Assembly (NCBI GenBank): GCA_963716855.1 | Contig: CAVQUV010000019.1 | Coordinates: 186,001-250,000, forward strand | Length of the DNA: 64,000 nt | DNA from: JAGVSZ01 sp963716855 | GTDB taxonomy: Bacteria; Pseudomonadota; Gammaproteobacteria; Burkholderiales; SG8-39 | Direction: 5' to 3' | Part shown: in pieces, positions 43,343-52,820 of the stretch | How the letters are laid out: each line of letters opens with the position of its first letter | How positions within the stretch are numbered: the first letter of the stretch is position 1 | Notes under the pieces: generated by a model | What the model was told of the DNA's origin: nothing | Databases searched by the model: none | What the model saw: only the letters and a program-made list of their open reading frames with translations | Made by a program: the position numbers and the translations under genes

Positions 43343-43611
43343 GCAGCAGCCCTCACAGTTGGTGCTTCTCGCATCCAGCAGCGGAATGCTGCTCCCGGGT
43401 TACTCGCACGATACCGTGCCGTTTCATCTCCTCACCGTGCTCCGGAACGCAGCGCATTGATTTGATGCGCTTTCACTTCTTGGCCGGCGCGCTGAGCGTG
43501 ACCGATTTCACCCGAAGCAGGCGTCCTCCAGGCCAAGAACTGCCCTCGGGGGTCACTTCGTGCCTCAGTACGCGCCTCCGCGGCGCCGTAGCAGAAGCTC
43601 CCGGCAAAGAA

Positions 43612-43635
43612 AACGGGCGCCCGAAGGCGCCCGTT
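43612..43635 (-). terminator. Intrinsic terminator after pilin copy 2
   Basis: A 10-bp stem AACGGGCGCC/GGCGCCCGTT with a TTCG tetraloop on the - strand is followed by TTTTCTTT, a good Rho-independent terminator. Confidence 0.8.
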
Positions 43636-43663
43636 CCAGAGCCGAGTCTCTTGCGAGATCGGC

Positions 43664-44071
43664 TTAGCGGCAGCTGCCCGGCATGAACTTGCTCGGCGTG
43701 CCCTGGCAGGTCCACGCCACCGTGGTGCCCGTCCACGACGGGGTCAGAACCACCGTCACCACCGTGCCGACCGACGTGCTCGCGTTGGTGCCACCGATCG
43801 TGATCACGCCACCGTCGGTCACGTCGCCGCTGGTGACCTTGCCGTAGGTCACGATCGTCAGGCCCTTGCCCGCCGAACCGATCCCGCCGTCGACCTGCGC
43901 CTTCTCGGTCGCCGCCGTGCGCTGCGCGCTCGCACCGAGCACCAGCTCCGACACCTTCGCGCGGATCGTGTAGTCCTGATACGCCGGCAGCGCGACCGCG
44001 GCCAGAATCCCGATGATCGCAACCACGATCATCAGTTCGATCAGGGTAAAGCCCTTTTGAATCGTCTTCAT
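43664..44071 (-). CDS. pilA: Type IV pilin PilA, copy 2
   Basis: This 135-aa prepilin is nearly identical to copy 1, with leader MKTIQKG, the FTLIELMIVVAIIG helix and the C-terminal cysteine pair. It has AGGAGAACTGC before the ATG and a well-spaced sigma-54 promoter 63-77 bp upstream, the usual arrangement for PilR-controlled pilA. It is probably the main expressed copy. The gap 43343-43611 between the two copies contains only the copy 1 leader region and no gene. Confidence 0.93.
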   Translation of the reverse strand: MKTIQKGFTLIELMIVVAIIGILAAVALPAYQDYTIRAKVSELVLGASAQRTAATEKAQVDGGIGSAGKGLTIVTYGKVTSGDVTDGGVITIGGTNASTSVGTVVTVVLTPSWTGTTVAWTCQGTPSKFMPGSCR

Positions 44072-44133
44072 GCAGTTCTCCTAAGTTGAGTTCCCCAAGT
44101 CGTGCAGCGAGTCACCGCCACGCTCCCCTTAAA

Positions 44134-44148
44134 GCAGCCTCCATGCCA
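44134..44148 (-). promoter_or_regulatory. Sigma-54 (-24/-12) promoter of pilin copy 2
   Basis: On the - strand TGGCATGGAGGCTGC has GG and GC exactly 12 bases apart, giving a start near 44122, about 50 bases before the ATG. PilA promoters of this type are normally driven by PilSR. Confidence 0.7.
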
Positions 44149-44186
44149 CGTCCTCTCAGGCGCTTGGTGAGATCCTATAGCACATG

Positions 44187-44206
44187 ATTTTTATATATAT
44201 TTTTTT
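44187..44206. promoter_or_regulatory. A/T-only tract upstream of the pilin promoter
   Basis: Twenty consecutive A/T bases stand out in this GC-rich DNA. They lie about 65-85 bp upstream of the predicted pilin copy 2 transcript start, a position that suits DNA bending (IHF or similar) between an activator and a sigma-54 promoter. Confidence 0.4.
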
Positions 44207-44290
44207 GGATGTACGTTCTGTCGCCGAAGGTCAGGCGTAGAAAGTCACGACGGCCGGCGCGAGCCTGGAACTTAGAGGTGACGCTCAGCG

Positions 44291-46459
44291 TCAGTTTTTT
44301 TCGCCCGCCGGCGCTCGTGGAGCCCAGCCCGTGAGCGACTCTCGGACCGCAGCAAAGACGTCCTCCCAGTGGCTCGACCACTGATTGGCGAAAGAGGCGG
44401 ACTGACGGAAACCATGCCATCCGGGGGCCGTCGAGACCGAACGGCCATTCGGGCGAGAAGGGAACGACGACGCTCACCGGCCGTCCGAGCGCGCCGGCGA
44501 GGTGGATGATCGCCGTGCACACCGAGACCACGCCATCGAGCGCGCACACCAGCGCCGCCGTCTCGTCGTAGTCGTCGATCGCCTCCTGCCAGTGGTGAAT
44601 CACGATCCCCGACTCGCGCCCGAAGGCGGCCACCTCGTCGGCCGCGTCGCGCTGGTACTGCAGGCTCACGAACGTGGCGGCGGGAGTCTCCAGGACCGGC
44701 CGCCAGTCAGCGAGCGTCACCGAGCGCAGCCGCAGCCGCGTCTGCGCCGTGCCCCCGCGCCAGGAGATGCCCATCTTCGGCCCTGGACCCAGCGCCTCGA
44801 GCCGCGCGCGCCAATAGGCCACGCGCTCCGGATCGGCGCGCAAATACCCCGCGTGCGCCGGGAAGCTCGCCGCGCTGCGGCGCAGGCGGCTCGCCACCGT
44901 CCCGCAGGCCGCCTGCAGCTCGATGCGCGGCACCTCATCGAGCCAGTCCACCGCATCGGTCTGGTTGCGCCCCACCACCACCGCGCCGGGGAACGACCGG
45001 GCAAACAGGCGCTCGAGCTTCGGCGAGCACTCGAGCACCAGGCGCGCCCCGCGCGCCAGCAGATCCGGGTAGCACGAGGCGAACATGATCTCGTCGCCCA
45101 GACCCTGCTCGGCGTACACCAGCAGCGTCCGCCCGCTCAACTCACCACCGTCCCACTCCGGGAAGTGGAACGGGCGCCGCTTGCGGCTCGGGCTGTTCCA
45201 GCGCAGTTCGTAGGACTCCCACGCCCGCGCCCAGTCGCCGCAGGCCAGGCGCGTGCAGGTGATGTTCCAGCGCGCCTCGTCGGCGAGCGCCGATCCGCTC
45301 GCGATCACGCGCTCGAAGCACTCGATCGCCCGCGCCGGCTCGTGCAGATCCAGCGCCACGATCCCGAGCTGGATCAGCGCCGGGGCATAGCGCGGGATCC
45401 ACCGCAAGGGCGTGCTCGAACGCGGCCCGGGCCTCCGCGTACGGCCGAGGTCGCGATCGGACTTGCCCCAGCCTCTTCCACAGACTCAGCCGAGGGTGCG
45501 ATGGCGATCGCGCGCTCGAACGCCGCTTCGGCCTCCTCGAGCCGATACAGCGCCTGCAGCGCGCGCGCCCGCCCGACCAGCGCCTGCGCATGATCGGGCG
45601 CGCGCTCCAGCGCTCCGGCAAACACCCGCTCCGCCTCGCCCCACTCCCGGCCCTCCAGATGCGCGAGCCCGAGATTCACCCGCGCGGCCACCAGCTCCGG
45701 CCGATGGTGGATCGCCAGCTGCAGCGTCTCGATCGCCTCCTCGATGCGCCCGGCGCGCAAGTACGCCAGCCCCAGGTTGCTCTGCATCCCGGCGTTGTCG
45801 GGCTCCCGCTCGGCCGCGCGCTCGAGCCAGACGAGCGCCTCGGCCGCCTCCCCGCGCTCCAGTGCAAGCACCCCCGCAAACTCCAGCGCAGGCCCATGCT
45901 CCGGATTGGCCTCGAGGGCGCGTGCGAGCGCGCCGCGCGCCTCCTCGGCTCGCCCCTGCGCGTGCAGCGCGAGCGCCAGGCCGTGCGCCGCGGCCGGATC
46001 GGTCGGCGTGCGCGCCAGCACCCGCTCGAACACGTCCCGCGCCGCCGCCGGCGCCCCGCCCGCAAGGTGCGCAAACCCCAGGCTCAGAAGTGCGCCGCCG
46101 TGCTCCGGTTCGCGCGCGAGCACCGCCTCGGCCAGCGCGCGCGCCTGGCGCACTTGCCCGCTCCCGCGCAGCGCCTCGCCCAGCTCCAGCGCGAGCGCCG
46201 CATCCTGTGGCATCAACGCATGCGCCCGCTCGAGGTACCGCACCGCTTCGGCAACGAGCCCCGCCCCGGCAAGCAGCCGCCCGCAGCGCGCCAGCACCCC
46301 CGGATCCTCCGGCGCCGCCTGCGCGGCGCGCTCCAGGTGCGCACGCACCGCACTCATCTCGCGTGCCCTCAGCGCCGCCTGCGCCTGCTCCAGCGCGCGT
46401 CGCCCCGCCGCCCCCCCGGTCGCCCCACGCCCCACCCAGTCGCGCAAACGCGAGAACAT
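44291..46459 (-). CDS. TPR-glycosyltransferase protein 2 (three +1 frameshifts)
   Basis: This protein would be about 722 aa: an N-terminal array of TPR repeats (from MFSRLRDWVGRG; units such as NAGMQSNLGLAYLRAGRIEEAI) and a C-terminal glycosyltransferase-like domain (LLVYAEQGLGDEIMFASCYPD, KMGISWRGGTAQTR, CTAIIHLAGALGRPV). The frame must be shifted by one near 45482, 45390 and 44383 to join these parts. The last correction gives the ending NQWSSHWEDVFAAVRESLTG and a stop at 44291, instead of running through the A/T-rich tract. The span is a multiple of three, as three +1 changes require. It starts on the stop of the next paralogue (TGATG). Such proteins may glycosylate pilin or another surface protein. 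Confidence 0.72.
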
Positions 46460-48283
46460 CAGCCCAACCGCGCCGCCGCCTGGGCCATCACCTCGCCCCA
46501 CTCCCCGGCCACCCCCTGGCGCAACAGCCGCACGCTCGGGTACCACACCATCCCCTCCCCCTCCAATCCATAACGCCATTCGGGAGCGGAAGGGACCAGG
46601 GCAAGCACCGGCCGGCCCAGCGCCCCGGCGAGGTGAACGCTCGCGTTGCACGCGCTCACCATCACGTCGAGCGCACAGACGAGCGCGGCCAGATGATCGA
46701 CGTCCTGCTGCACTTCGGGCCAGTGATGCACGGTGCGGCCGGGTACGAGCCGGCGCAGCGCGGCGAGATCGTCGTCCACCGGACCGTGCTGGAGGCTCAC
46801 CAGGCAGAGATCGTCGCGCTCGATGAACGGACGCCATGCGGCCGCCGGAATCGTCCGAACCGCAGCCCGCGTCTTCGCGACGCCGCCGCGCCACGCGATC
46901 CCGACGCGCACTCGCCCCCCGAGCGCGGCGAGACGATCGCGATAATCCGCGACGAGCCGCGGATCGGCGCGGAGATAGCCCCGATGCGCCGGGAACTGCC
47001 CGACCGCCGGTCCGAAAGCGCAGCGGAAGGCTCCCCGCCGGGACCTGCAGGTCGATCTCGCCGGCCCGAGCGAGCCACGGATGTTTCCGCCGCAATCGCC
47101 CGGCGAACACCGCGGCCGCAGGGAACGACCTGGCGAACAGGCGCTCCAGGCGCGGATCGCATTCGATCACGCAGCGCCGCGCTTCGGCACCCAGATCCGG
47201 GAAGCAGCTCGCGAACATGATTTCGTCGCCCAGGCCCTGCTCGGCGTAGACGAGCACCGACTTGCCGGCGAAGCTGCCGCCTTCCCACTCCGGGAACGGT
47301 AGCGCGCGCGACGACCACTCGGCGGTCCGCAGCCGCGCGGCGTAGTCCGTCCAGCCGCCCGCGAAGTCGCCGAGTGCGAGGCGGTGCATGCCGCGCGCAA
47401 GCCGGATCTCGGGCGACCCGGGCTTCGACGCGAGCGCCGCGTCGAATTCCTGCGACGCCCGGTCGGTCGCGCCGGCGTCCGCGAGCACCTTCGCGAGCGT
47501 CGTGCGTGCCTCGGGGTTGTCCGGCGCGGCGCCCACGAGCGCCTCGAGGGCGTCCAGGCATTCGCCCGCACGGCCCAGTTCGCGCAGGACGTTGGCGAGG
47601 TTGACCACCGTACTTGCGTCGCCGCTCGACAAGGCAAGCGCGCGCTGCAATGCGGCCGCCGCCTCGTCCAGCCGATCGAGGTCGCGCAGACACAGCGCAT
47701 AGTTGTTCAGGTGCCCCGCGTCATCGGGTTGCGCGCGCATCGACGACTCGAAGTGCGCCAGCGCCTCGCGCGCCTTGCCGCGCAGCCGCAGCGCGAGGCC
47801 GAGGCTCGCGTGCACCTCGGCCGAGTCCGGGCGCGAGGCCAGAAGGCGGCGCAGCACCGCCTCCGCGTCGAGTGGCCGCGCCGATTGCAGCAGAAGCCCG
47901 GCGAGGTCGACGCCTGCGATCTCGAAATCCGGATCGAACTCGAGCGCCTTGCGGAGCGCGTCCTCCGCAGCCACGGTGTCTCCGGCGGCGCCCAGCGCAC
48001 GGGCGAGGACGTAAAAGGCCTCGGGGTCGCGCGGCGACGCGGCGACGGCGCTGCTCGCGATCCGGACGGCTTCGGCGTGGTCGCCCGCGTCCCGCACGAG
48101 GTGCGACAACAACAGCTGCGCGCCGACATTCGCGGGATCCGCGTCGAGGGCGCGGCGCACGAGCCGCACCGCCTCATCCGGCTGTCCGCGGTCGCGCGCT
48201 TCGATCGCCGCCCGGGCGAGAGCGCCCGAGTCCCCTCGGGCGCGGCGGCCTTGCGCCACGCTGGCGAGGAGATTCCTCAACAT
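46459..48283 (-). CDS. TPR-glycosyltransferase protein 1 (+1 frameshift)
   Basis: This protein of about 607 aa has the same plan: TPR repeats at 25-290 (e.g. EAVRLVRRALDADPANVGAQ, HLNNYALCLRDLDRLDEAAAAL), then VLVYAEQGLGDEIMFASCFPD and a C-terminal VRVGIAWRGGVAKTR...ASVHLAGALGRPVLALVP. Near 47020 one extra G shifts the frame; skipping it restores AVGQFPAHRGYLRADPRL. The span is whole codons plus one base. The C-terminal domain has the look of GT9/GT41-like sugar transferases. It forms a coupled pair with protein 2, and a third paralogue at 49777 is intact. Confidence 0.74.
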
Positions 48284-48308
48284 TGCGAGAGCGGGCCGGA
48301 CCGGGCCT

Positions 48309-49016
48309 TCAGCCGGTGACCGCTGCGGGCTTCGGGCGCGCCTCGCGCTGGACGGCGCTCAGCATCCGGTCGCGCTCGCGGCGCCACTCGTCCGCGAAGG
48401 GACAGTCGCGGTACTCGTCGAAATAAGGCCCGCCGAGCGTGTAGTGGACGAGGGAGACTTCGGTGGTGTGGTCGTCGTAGCCGACGAGGTGGTTCCAGCG
48501 GTGCGGCAGCGCGCCGATGAGCGCTTCGTCCGCGAGCCACTTGAACTGGTGCAACTCGAGCCCGGTGGCGGTGTTCACGTACTCCGGCGTCAGAGTCCGG
48601 CAGCGCGCATTGTTGAAGAGCATCACGCTCGACCAGTTCTTCTTCGGATACGCGGTCTGCGGCTGGCCGAGAAACTTCACGGCCTCGCGAGGCCGGTGGT
48701 CGTGCTTCACCACCATGACCGCATAGCGGTCGTCCCGCAGCGCCCAGAGGCGCGCGATGTCGTCCAGCACCAGCATGTCGCAGTCGGTGAACAGGCTCCA
48801 ACCCTCGTAACCGGACAGGTAGGGCGTGAGGAAGCGGGTGAATGCGAAGTCCGTCGACTGCAGCGAGTGCCGCTCGCGCGTAAAGACGCCCTGCAGCTGC
48901 GAGAGCATGAGGGGCGCGACACTCACCGGCGCGCTCGCCCGGGCGTGGATGCTGTGCGCGAGGACGCTGAAGGCGGACGCTTCGCGCGGATCGTAGCCGA
49001 TGAAGACGCGAATCAT
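48309..49016 (-). CDS. Glycosyltransferase with GT-A-like DxD motif
   Basis: This 235-aa cytosolic protein opens with IRVFIGYDPREASAFSVLAHSI and has SLFTDCDMLVLDDIARL, where DCD is a typical metal/nucleotide-sugar motif. FGPL-like features are absent; instead KNWSSVMLFNNARCR resembles the short glycosyltransferases that act on cell-surface glycans. It lies 25 bp before TPR-glycosyltransferase protein 1 on the same strand, in the glycosylation island. Confidence 0.72.
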   Translation of the reverse strand: MIRVFIGYDPREASAFSVLAHSIHARASAPVSVAPLMLSQLQGVFTRERHSLQSTDFAFTRFLTPYLSGYEGWSLFTDCDMLVLDDIARLWALRDDRYAVMVVKHDHRPREAVKFLGQPQTAYPKKNWSSVMLFNNARCRTLTPEYVNTATGLELHQFKWLADEALIGALPHRWNHLVGYDDHTTEVSLVHYTLGGPYFDEYRDCPFADEWRRERDRMLSAVQREARPKPAAVTG

Positions 49017-49044
49017 GCGAACCCTCGTCGGGGAAAGGTGTTAA

Positions 49045-49758
49045 TCATTGTTGGCAAGCTGATTGGACCTTTGCGTGCTCGAGCCCCAGCGGCTCGGCTC
49101 CCGATACGAATCTGTGCTCGATGTGGTGGTCCCCGTCGGAGCCGGTCGCGAGGCCGTGCGTAGCGAGTTCCCAGCTGACATCGGGAAACGTGCGGCCTAC
49201 GCTGGTCGCGAGTTCGGCCCACCATTCGGGCGGACGGACCGTGCAGTGCGCGTTTTCCCCCGAGGGCAACCGTTTTCGGGCCGGGTAGCATGCGACGTTC
49301 GCATAGACGAAGCGCTTCGCATAGGAAAACATTTCCGTCACGATCCACGGCAGATCGTCTTCGGGACAATGTTCCAGCACATCGGTCGAAATCACGCCGT
49401 CAAACCTGCCTTGCGGGAGGGTCGAATACCTTGCGTAGCTCGGGTCGTAGCAGTGCACGTAATCGACACCCCAGTAGTCGACGATGCTGTGAATCACCGC
49501 CCCGGTGTCGAGCTTCAGTCCGCGGATCTCGTACTGCTGGCCCTTGCCGCTGCCGTAGTCGAGGATGCTTAGCGCACCGGTATGGTCGATCAGGCGTTTG
49601 ATGTGATGAACCTCGGGCCGCAAATTCAGTCCCGGGAACGTACGCTCGGGCAAGACATTCAGGAACTTCTCGCCTTCGACATGCATCGTGCGGTAGAGCT
49701 CGACGAGCTCCCGATAGCGGGGACTGGGGTTTGCGCGGGTGAACATCGTATCTGCCAT
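49045..49758 (-). CDS. Class I SAM-dependent methyltransferase
   Basis: This 237-aa protein has the SAM site ALSILDYGSGKGQQYE, an acidic second motif (WGVDYVHCYDPSYARY) and FDGVISTDVLEHCPEDD. It probably methylates a sugar or surface glycan, given its neighbours. The gaps to the genes on each side are small (28 and 18 bp), so it is part of the same - strand run as the TPR-glycosyltransferases. The substrate is unknown. Confidence 0.75.
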   Translation of the reverse strand: MADTMFTRANPSPRYRELVELYRTMHVEGEKFLNVLPERTFPGLNLRPEVHHIKRLIDHTGALSILDYGSGKGQQYEIRGLKLDTGAVIHSIVDYWGVDYVHCYDPSYARYSTLPQGRFDGVISTDVLEHCPEDDLPWIVTEMFSYAKRFVYANVACYPARKRLPSGENAHCTVRPPEWWAELATSVGRTFPDVSWELATHGLATGSDGDHHIEHRFVSGAEPLGLEHAKVQSACQQ

Positions 49759-49776
49759 ACCTTGAACCTCACAACC

Positions 49777-51525
49777 TTATAGGGGCGGTGCGTAGGCGGC
49801 GAGTTCATTTGTCACGCGCTGGAGGAGCCCGCCCCACGCTCCCGGTGACGCTTGCCGCAGAACGCGTACCGAGGGATACCACGGCATCCGCTCCCAGTAC
49901 AGTCCGTAGCGCCATTCCGGGCTGTACGGCGCCATCACCCAGACCGGGCGCCCGAGCGCGCCGCCGAGATGGATCACCGCCGTGCACACGCTCACGGTCA
50001 GATCCAGGGCACACAGGAGCGCCGCGGTTTCGTCGTAGTCGTCGATCGCCTCCGGCCAATAATGCGCCGCGACGCCGGCGGTCGCCGCGAGCGCCGCGAT
50101 CTCCTCGAGCGTCGCGTCGTACTGCAGGCTGATCCAGTGGGTGTTCGGCGCTCGCAACATTCCGGCGAGATCCTCGGGCGCGGGCGAGCGGAGCTTGCGG
50201 CGCGTCTTGGCGGTACCGCCGCGCCAGGAGATGCCGACTTTCCGCCCGGGGCCAAGAGCGGCGAGCCGCGCACGCCACGCCGCCACTTTCGCGGGATCGG
50301 CCCGGAGATAGCCGCGGTGACTCGGGAAATCCGCGCTGCTGCGCCGGAATCGCTGCGGCAGGCTGCCGAGCGGAACATAAGCCGCAAGGTCGGGGTAGTC
50401 CCGGAGCCACGCCGGGTCGTCGAGCTGGCTGCCGGCCCGGATCATTGCCTCCGGAAAGGAACGCCGGAAAAGCGGCGCCAGCTTCGCGTGGCACTCGACG
50501 ACGCAGCGGGCGCCCAGCGCGAGCACGTCGGGAATGCACGACGCGAACATGATCTCGTCGCCGAGCCCTTGCTCCGCTGCGAGCAGGAGCAGGCCCGACG
50601 GCGCCGACCGACCGTCCCAGCGCGCCACGGGGAACGTGCGTTGCGGCACGTCCTCCGAGCGCAGCCGCAGATCGTAGTCCGGCCAGGCCTCTGCGAAGCG
50701 CCCGACGAGCAGCAGGGCGAGCGAACGGTGCCAGCGCGCGAACACATGCCCCGGGTCACGCGCAATCGCGCGATCGTACGCGGCGATCGCCTCCTCGACG
50801 CGACCCAGGTCCTGCAGCGCGATGCCGTAGTTGCCGAAAAGGTCGGCGCGGTCCCCGCCGGCACGGATTGCGCGCTCGAAAAGCCCCGCGGCGCGGCCGG
50901 CGTCCAGGTCGCGCTTCAGGGCGATGAAGCCTTGCGCCTCGAGCGCGACCGCGGAATGCGGATGCGCGGCGAGCGCGCGCTGCACGTGGTGCTCGAAGCG
51001 CTCCCAGAGTCCGGCGTGCCGCGGCGCGAGCGCGGCATACGCCCCGAGCGCGGCCGCGAGCGTCACGTCGCGGCTCAGCGCCTCGTCCAGGCAGGTCGCG
51101 GCTTCGGAGGCGTCGCTGCGCGCTGCGAGCGCGAGGCCGAGATTGCACCAGACCGCCGGCTGTGCGCGATCGAGCGCGAGCGAGCGCCGGTACTCCGCCG
51201 CGGCGGCCGCAGCATCGCCCGACAACTGCAGGACGTTGCCCAGATCGGCGCGGATCCCCGCACCATCGCGCGCCGCGACGCCGCGCATGAGCACTCCGTG
51301 CGCCTCGGCGAGGCGCCCGCTCATGCCCAAGGCCTGACCCAGCAGGTGGAGTGCTTCAAAAGCGGCATCGGGACCCGCCGCGCGCGGAGTCAGGAGGTCG
51401 ATCGCCGCCCCAAACTGTCCGTTGGCGATGGCGGCTCGCGCGGAGGATAGCCAAGCGGGCTCGGGGGGCGCCTTCGCGTCCCCGCGGGCGCGGGCCAACA
51501 GCCCCTTCAGCAGTGGCCCGAGCAC
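49777..51525 (-). CDS. TPR-glycosyltransferase protein 3 (intact)
   Basis: This 582-aa protein has TPR repeats over about residues 20-300 (FGNYGIALQDLGRVEEAIAAYDRAI is one unit, split here as a description) and a C-terminal sugar-transferase-like domain with LLAAEQGLGDEIMFASCIPD, KVGISWRGGTAKTR and CTAVIHLGGALGRPV. It has no frame breaks, so it is the reference for the two damaged paralogues at 44291 and 46459. Its ending (PWYPSVRVLRQ...GGLLQRV) supports the corrected ends of the others. It is the first gene of this - strand run. The 191 bp upstream to the small gene at 51717 hold no gene. Confidence 0.78.
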   Translation of the reverse strand: MLGPLLKGLLARARGDAKAPPEPAWLSSARAAIANGQFGAAIDLLTPRAAGPDAAFEALHLLGQALGMSGRLAEAHGVLMRGVAARDGAGIRADLGNVLQLSGDAAAAAAEYRRSLALDRAQPAVWCNLGLALAARSDASEAATCLDEALSRDVTLAAALGAYAALAPRHAGLWERFEHHVQRALAAHPHSAVALEAQGFIALKRDLDAGRAAGLFERAIRAGGDRADLFGNYGIALQDLGRVEEAIAAYDRAIARDPGHVFARWHRSLALLLVGRFAEAWPDYDLRLRSEDVPQRTFPVARWDGRSAPSGLLLLAAEQGLGDEIMFASCIPDVLALGARCVVECHAKLAPLFRRSFPEAMIRAGSQLDDPAWLRDYPDLAAYVPLGSLPQRFRRSSADFPSHRGYLRADPAKVAAWRARLAALGPGRKVGISWRGGTAKTRRKLRSPAPEDLAGMLRAPNTHWISLQYDATLEEIAALAATAGVAAHYWPEAIDDYDETAALLCALDLTVSVCTAVIHLGGALGRPVWVMAPYSPEWRYGLYWERMPWYPSVRVLRQASPGAWGGLLQRVTNELAAYAPPL

Positions 51526-51716
51526 TGGAGCCGAACCGACACAGCGTGCAATGTGGCGCCCATTCTCGACAGGAGCGGTGGAAAACCGCGAAATCTTACC
51601 CGGAGGTGGTCATCGCGGGACGCCGGAAAGGCGCCCCAGCCTAGGCCAGATGCTAAACTTCTTCAATAGGTTGGGCCGCATCCCTAATGCGACCTGCACA
51701 CAACAAGGGGACTTCC

Positions 51717-52067
51717 ATGGCGCTCTTCTCGTTCTCTAGCGGCGTGATCGCGGGCTTCGCGAAAGAACTCGCCGAAACCGTCGCCAAGCGCTATCCGCCC
51801 TCGCTCGACATCAGCCCCGAGAAGCGCGTGTCCGAGGCGCGGCTCACCCGGGTGCTGGAGGAGACGCTCGCGAAAGGGGCCGAATTCCAACGCGAGCACA
51901 AGCTCGGCATGTTCGGAAAGGCAAAGCTCGCCAACGAGTTCAAGTGGCAGCTCAAGGAGCTCGGCTACAGCGAGAAGTTCATCGACGTCGCCACCGAGGG
52001 GCTGATGGTCTACATCACCCGCGGCGCAGCGCCCGCCGATGCCGCCTCCGGGTCCAAGAAGTCCTGA
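51717..52067 (+). CDS. Small soluble protein of unknown function
   Basis: This 116-aa protein starts MALFSFSSGVIAGFAKELAE at the ATG 51717; an in-frame codon 30 bases upstream is less likely. It is charged and mostly helical by eye (SEARLTRVLEETLAKGAEFQ, LGMFGKAKLANEFKWQLKELGYSEKF). No membrane helix or signal peptide is seen. It may form a small operon with the FkbM methyltransferase and 2-oxoglutarate-type oxygenase that follow. I do not recognise its family. Confidence 0.65.
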   Translation: MALFSFSSGVIAGFAKELAETVAKRYPPSLDISPEKRVSEARLTRVLEETLAKGAEFQREHKLGMFGKAKLANEFKWQLKELGYSEKFIDVATEGLMVYITRGAAPADAASGSKKS

Positions 52068-52085
52068 CCCCGAACGGTAGCGGAC

Positions 52086-52820
52086 ATGGAGGGCGTGCGC
52101 GAGGTCGAGCATCACGGCATCCGGATCCGCTTCGCGACGCCGAACGCGCACACCGCGTGGCGGGTGGACACCCTCTTCACCAAGGAGCCCGACACGATCG
52201 AATGGCTCGACGGGCTCGGCGCCGACGATGTGCTGCTGGACGTCGGGGCCAACGTGGGGATGTACTCGATCTTCGCCGCGAAAGTCCGTGGCACGCCGGT
52301 CCATGCCTTCGAGCCGGAATCGCAGAATTACGCGGTCCTGAACCAGAACATCCTGCTCAACGCGGTCGACAAGACCGTCGCCGCGTACTGCGTCGCATTG
52401 TCGGATCGCGTGGGTTTCGACCGGCTGTACTTGAGCGAGTTCGTGGCCGGAAGCTCGTGCCACAGCTGGGGAGCGCCGCTCGACTTCCAGAACCGCCCGC
52501 GCGGCTCGCCGTTCGCGCAGGGCTGTTTCTCGACGACCATCGATGCAGTGGTGGCGAGCGGCGCGATGCCGGTCCCGACGCACATCAAGATCGACGTCGA
52601 CGGCCTCGAGCACGCCGTGCTGGCGGGCGCACGCGGGACGCTGAGCAACCCCGGGCTGCGCTCCGTGCTCGCCGAGATCAACACCAACCTCGACGAGCAC
52701 TGGGGCATCGTCGATCTGATGCTCGAGCACGGGTTCGACTACTCGCAGGACCAGGTCGAACGCTCGCAGCGCCACGAGGGTACTTTCAAAGGCGTGGGGA
52801 ATTATGTCTTTCGACGCTGA
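52086..52820 (+). CDS. FkbM family methyltransferase
   Basis: This 244-aa SAM-dependent methyltransferase of the FkbM type usually methylates hydroxyls of sugars or polyketides. Motifs are VLLDVGANVGMYSIFAAKV (SAM site), VHAFEPESQNY and THIKIDVDGLEHAVLAGA. It begins 18 bp after the small gene and its end overlaps the next gene by 17 bp, so the two are coupled. A glycan-modifying role fits the island. Confidence 0.85.
   Translation: MEGVREVEHHGIRIRFATPNAHTAWRVDTLFTKEPDTIEWLDGLGADDVLLDVGANVGMYSIFAAKVRGTPVHAFEPESQNYAVLNQNILLNAVDKTVAAYCVALSDRVGFDRLYLSEFVAGSSCHSWGAPLDFQNRPRGSPFAQGCFSTTIDAVVASGAMPVPTHIKIDVDGLEHAVLAGARGTLSNPGLRSVLAEINTNLDEHWGIVDLMLEHGFDYSQDQVERSQRHEGTFKGVGNYVFRR

Larger units (their letters stand above)
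42883..44071 (-). repeat. Tandem duplication of a pilin gene with its terminator
   Basis: Two units of about 460 bp (42883-43342 and 43612-44071) sit 729 bp apart and are almost identical from the start codon to the terminator stem. Upstream flanks differ. This is a direct gene duplication, and high identity means it is recent or kept alike by gene conversion. Confidence 0.9.

Noticed and set aside
43407..43421. A sigma-54 promoter for pilin copy 1.
   Set aside because: GG and GC are 13 bases apart instead of 12, which normally abolishes sigma-54 recognition. It is noted only as a possible decayed promoter.
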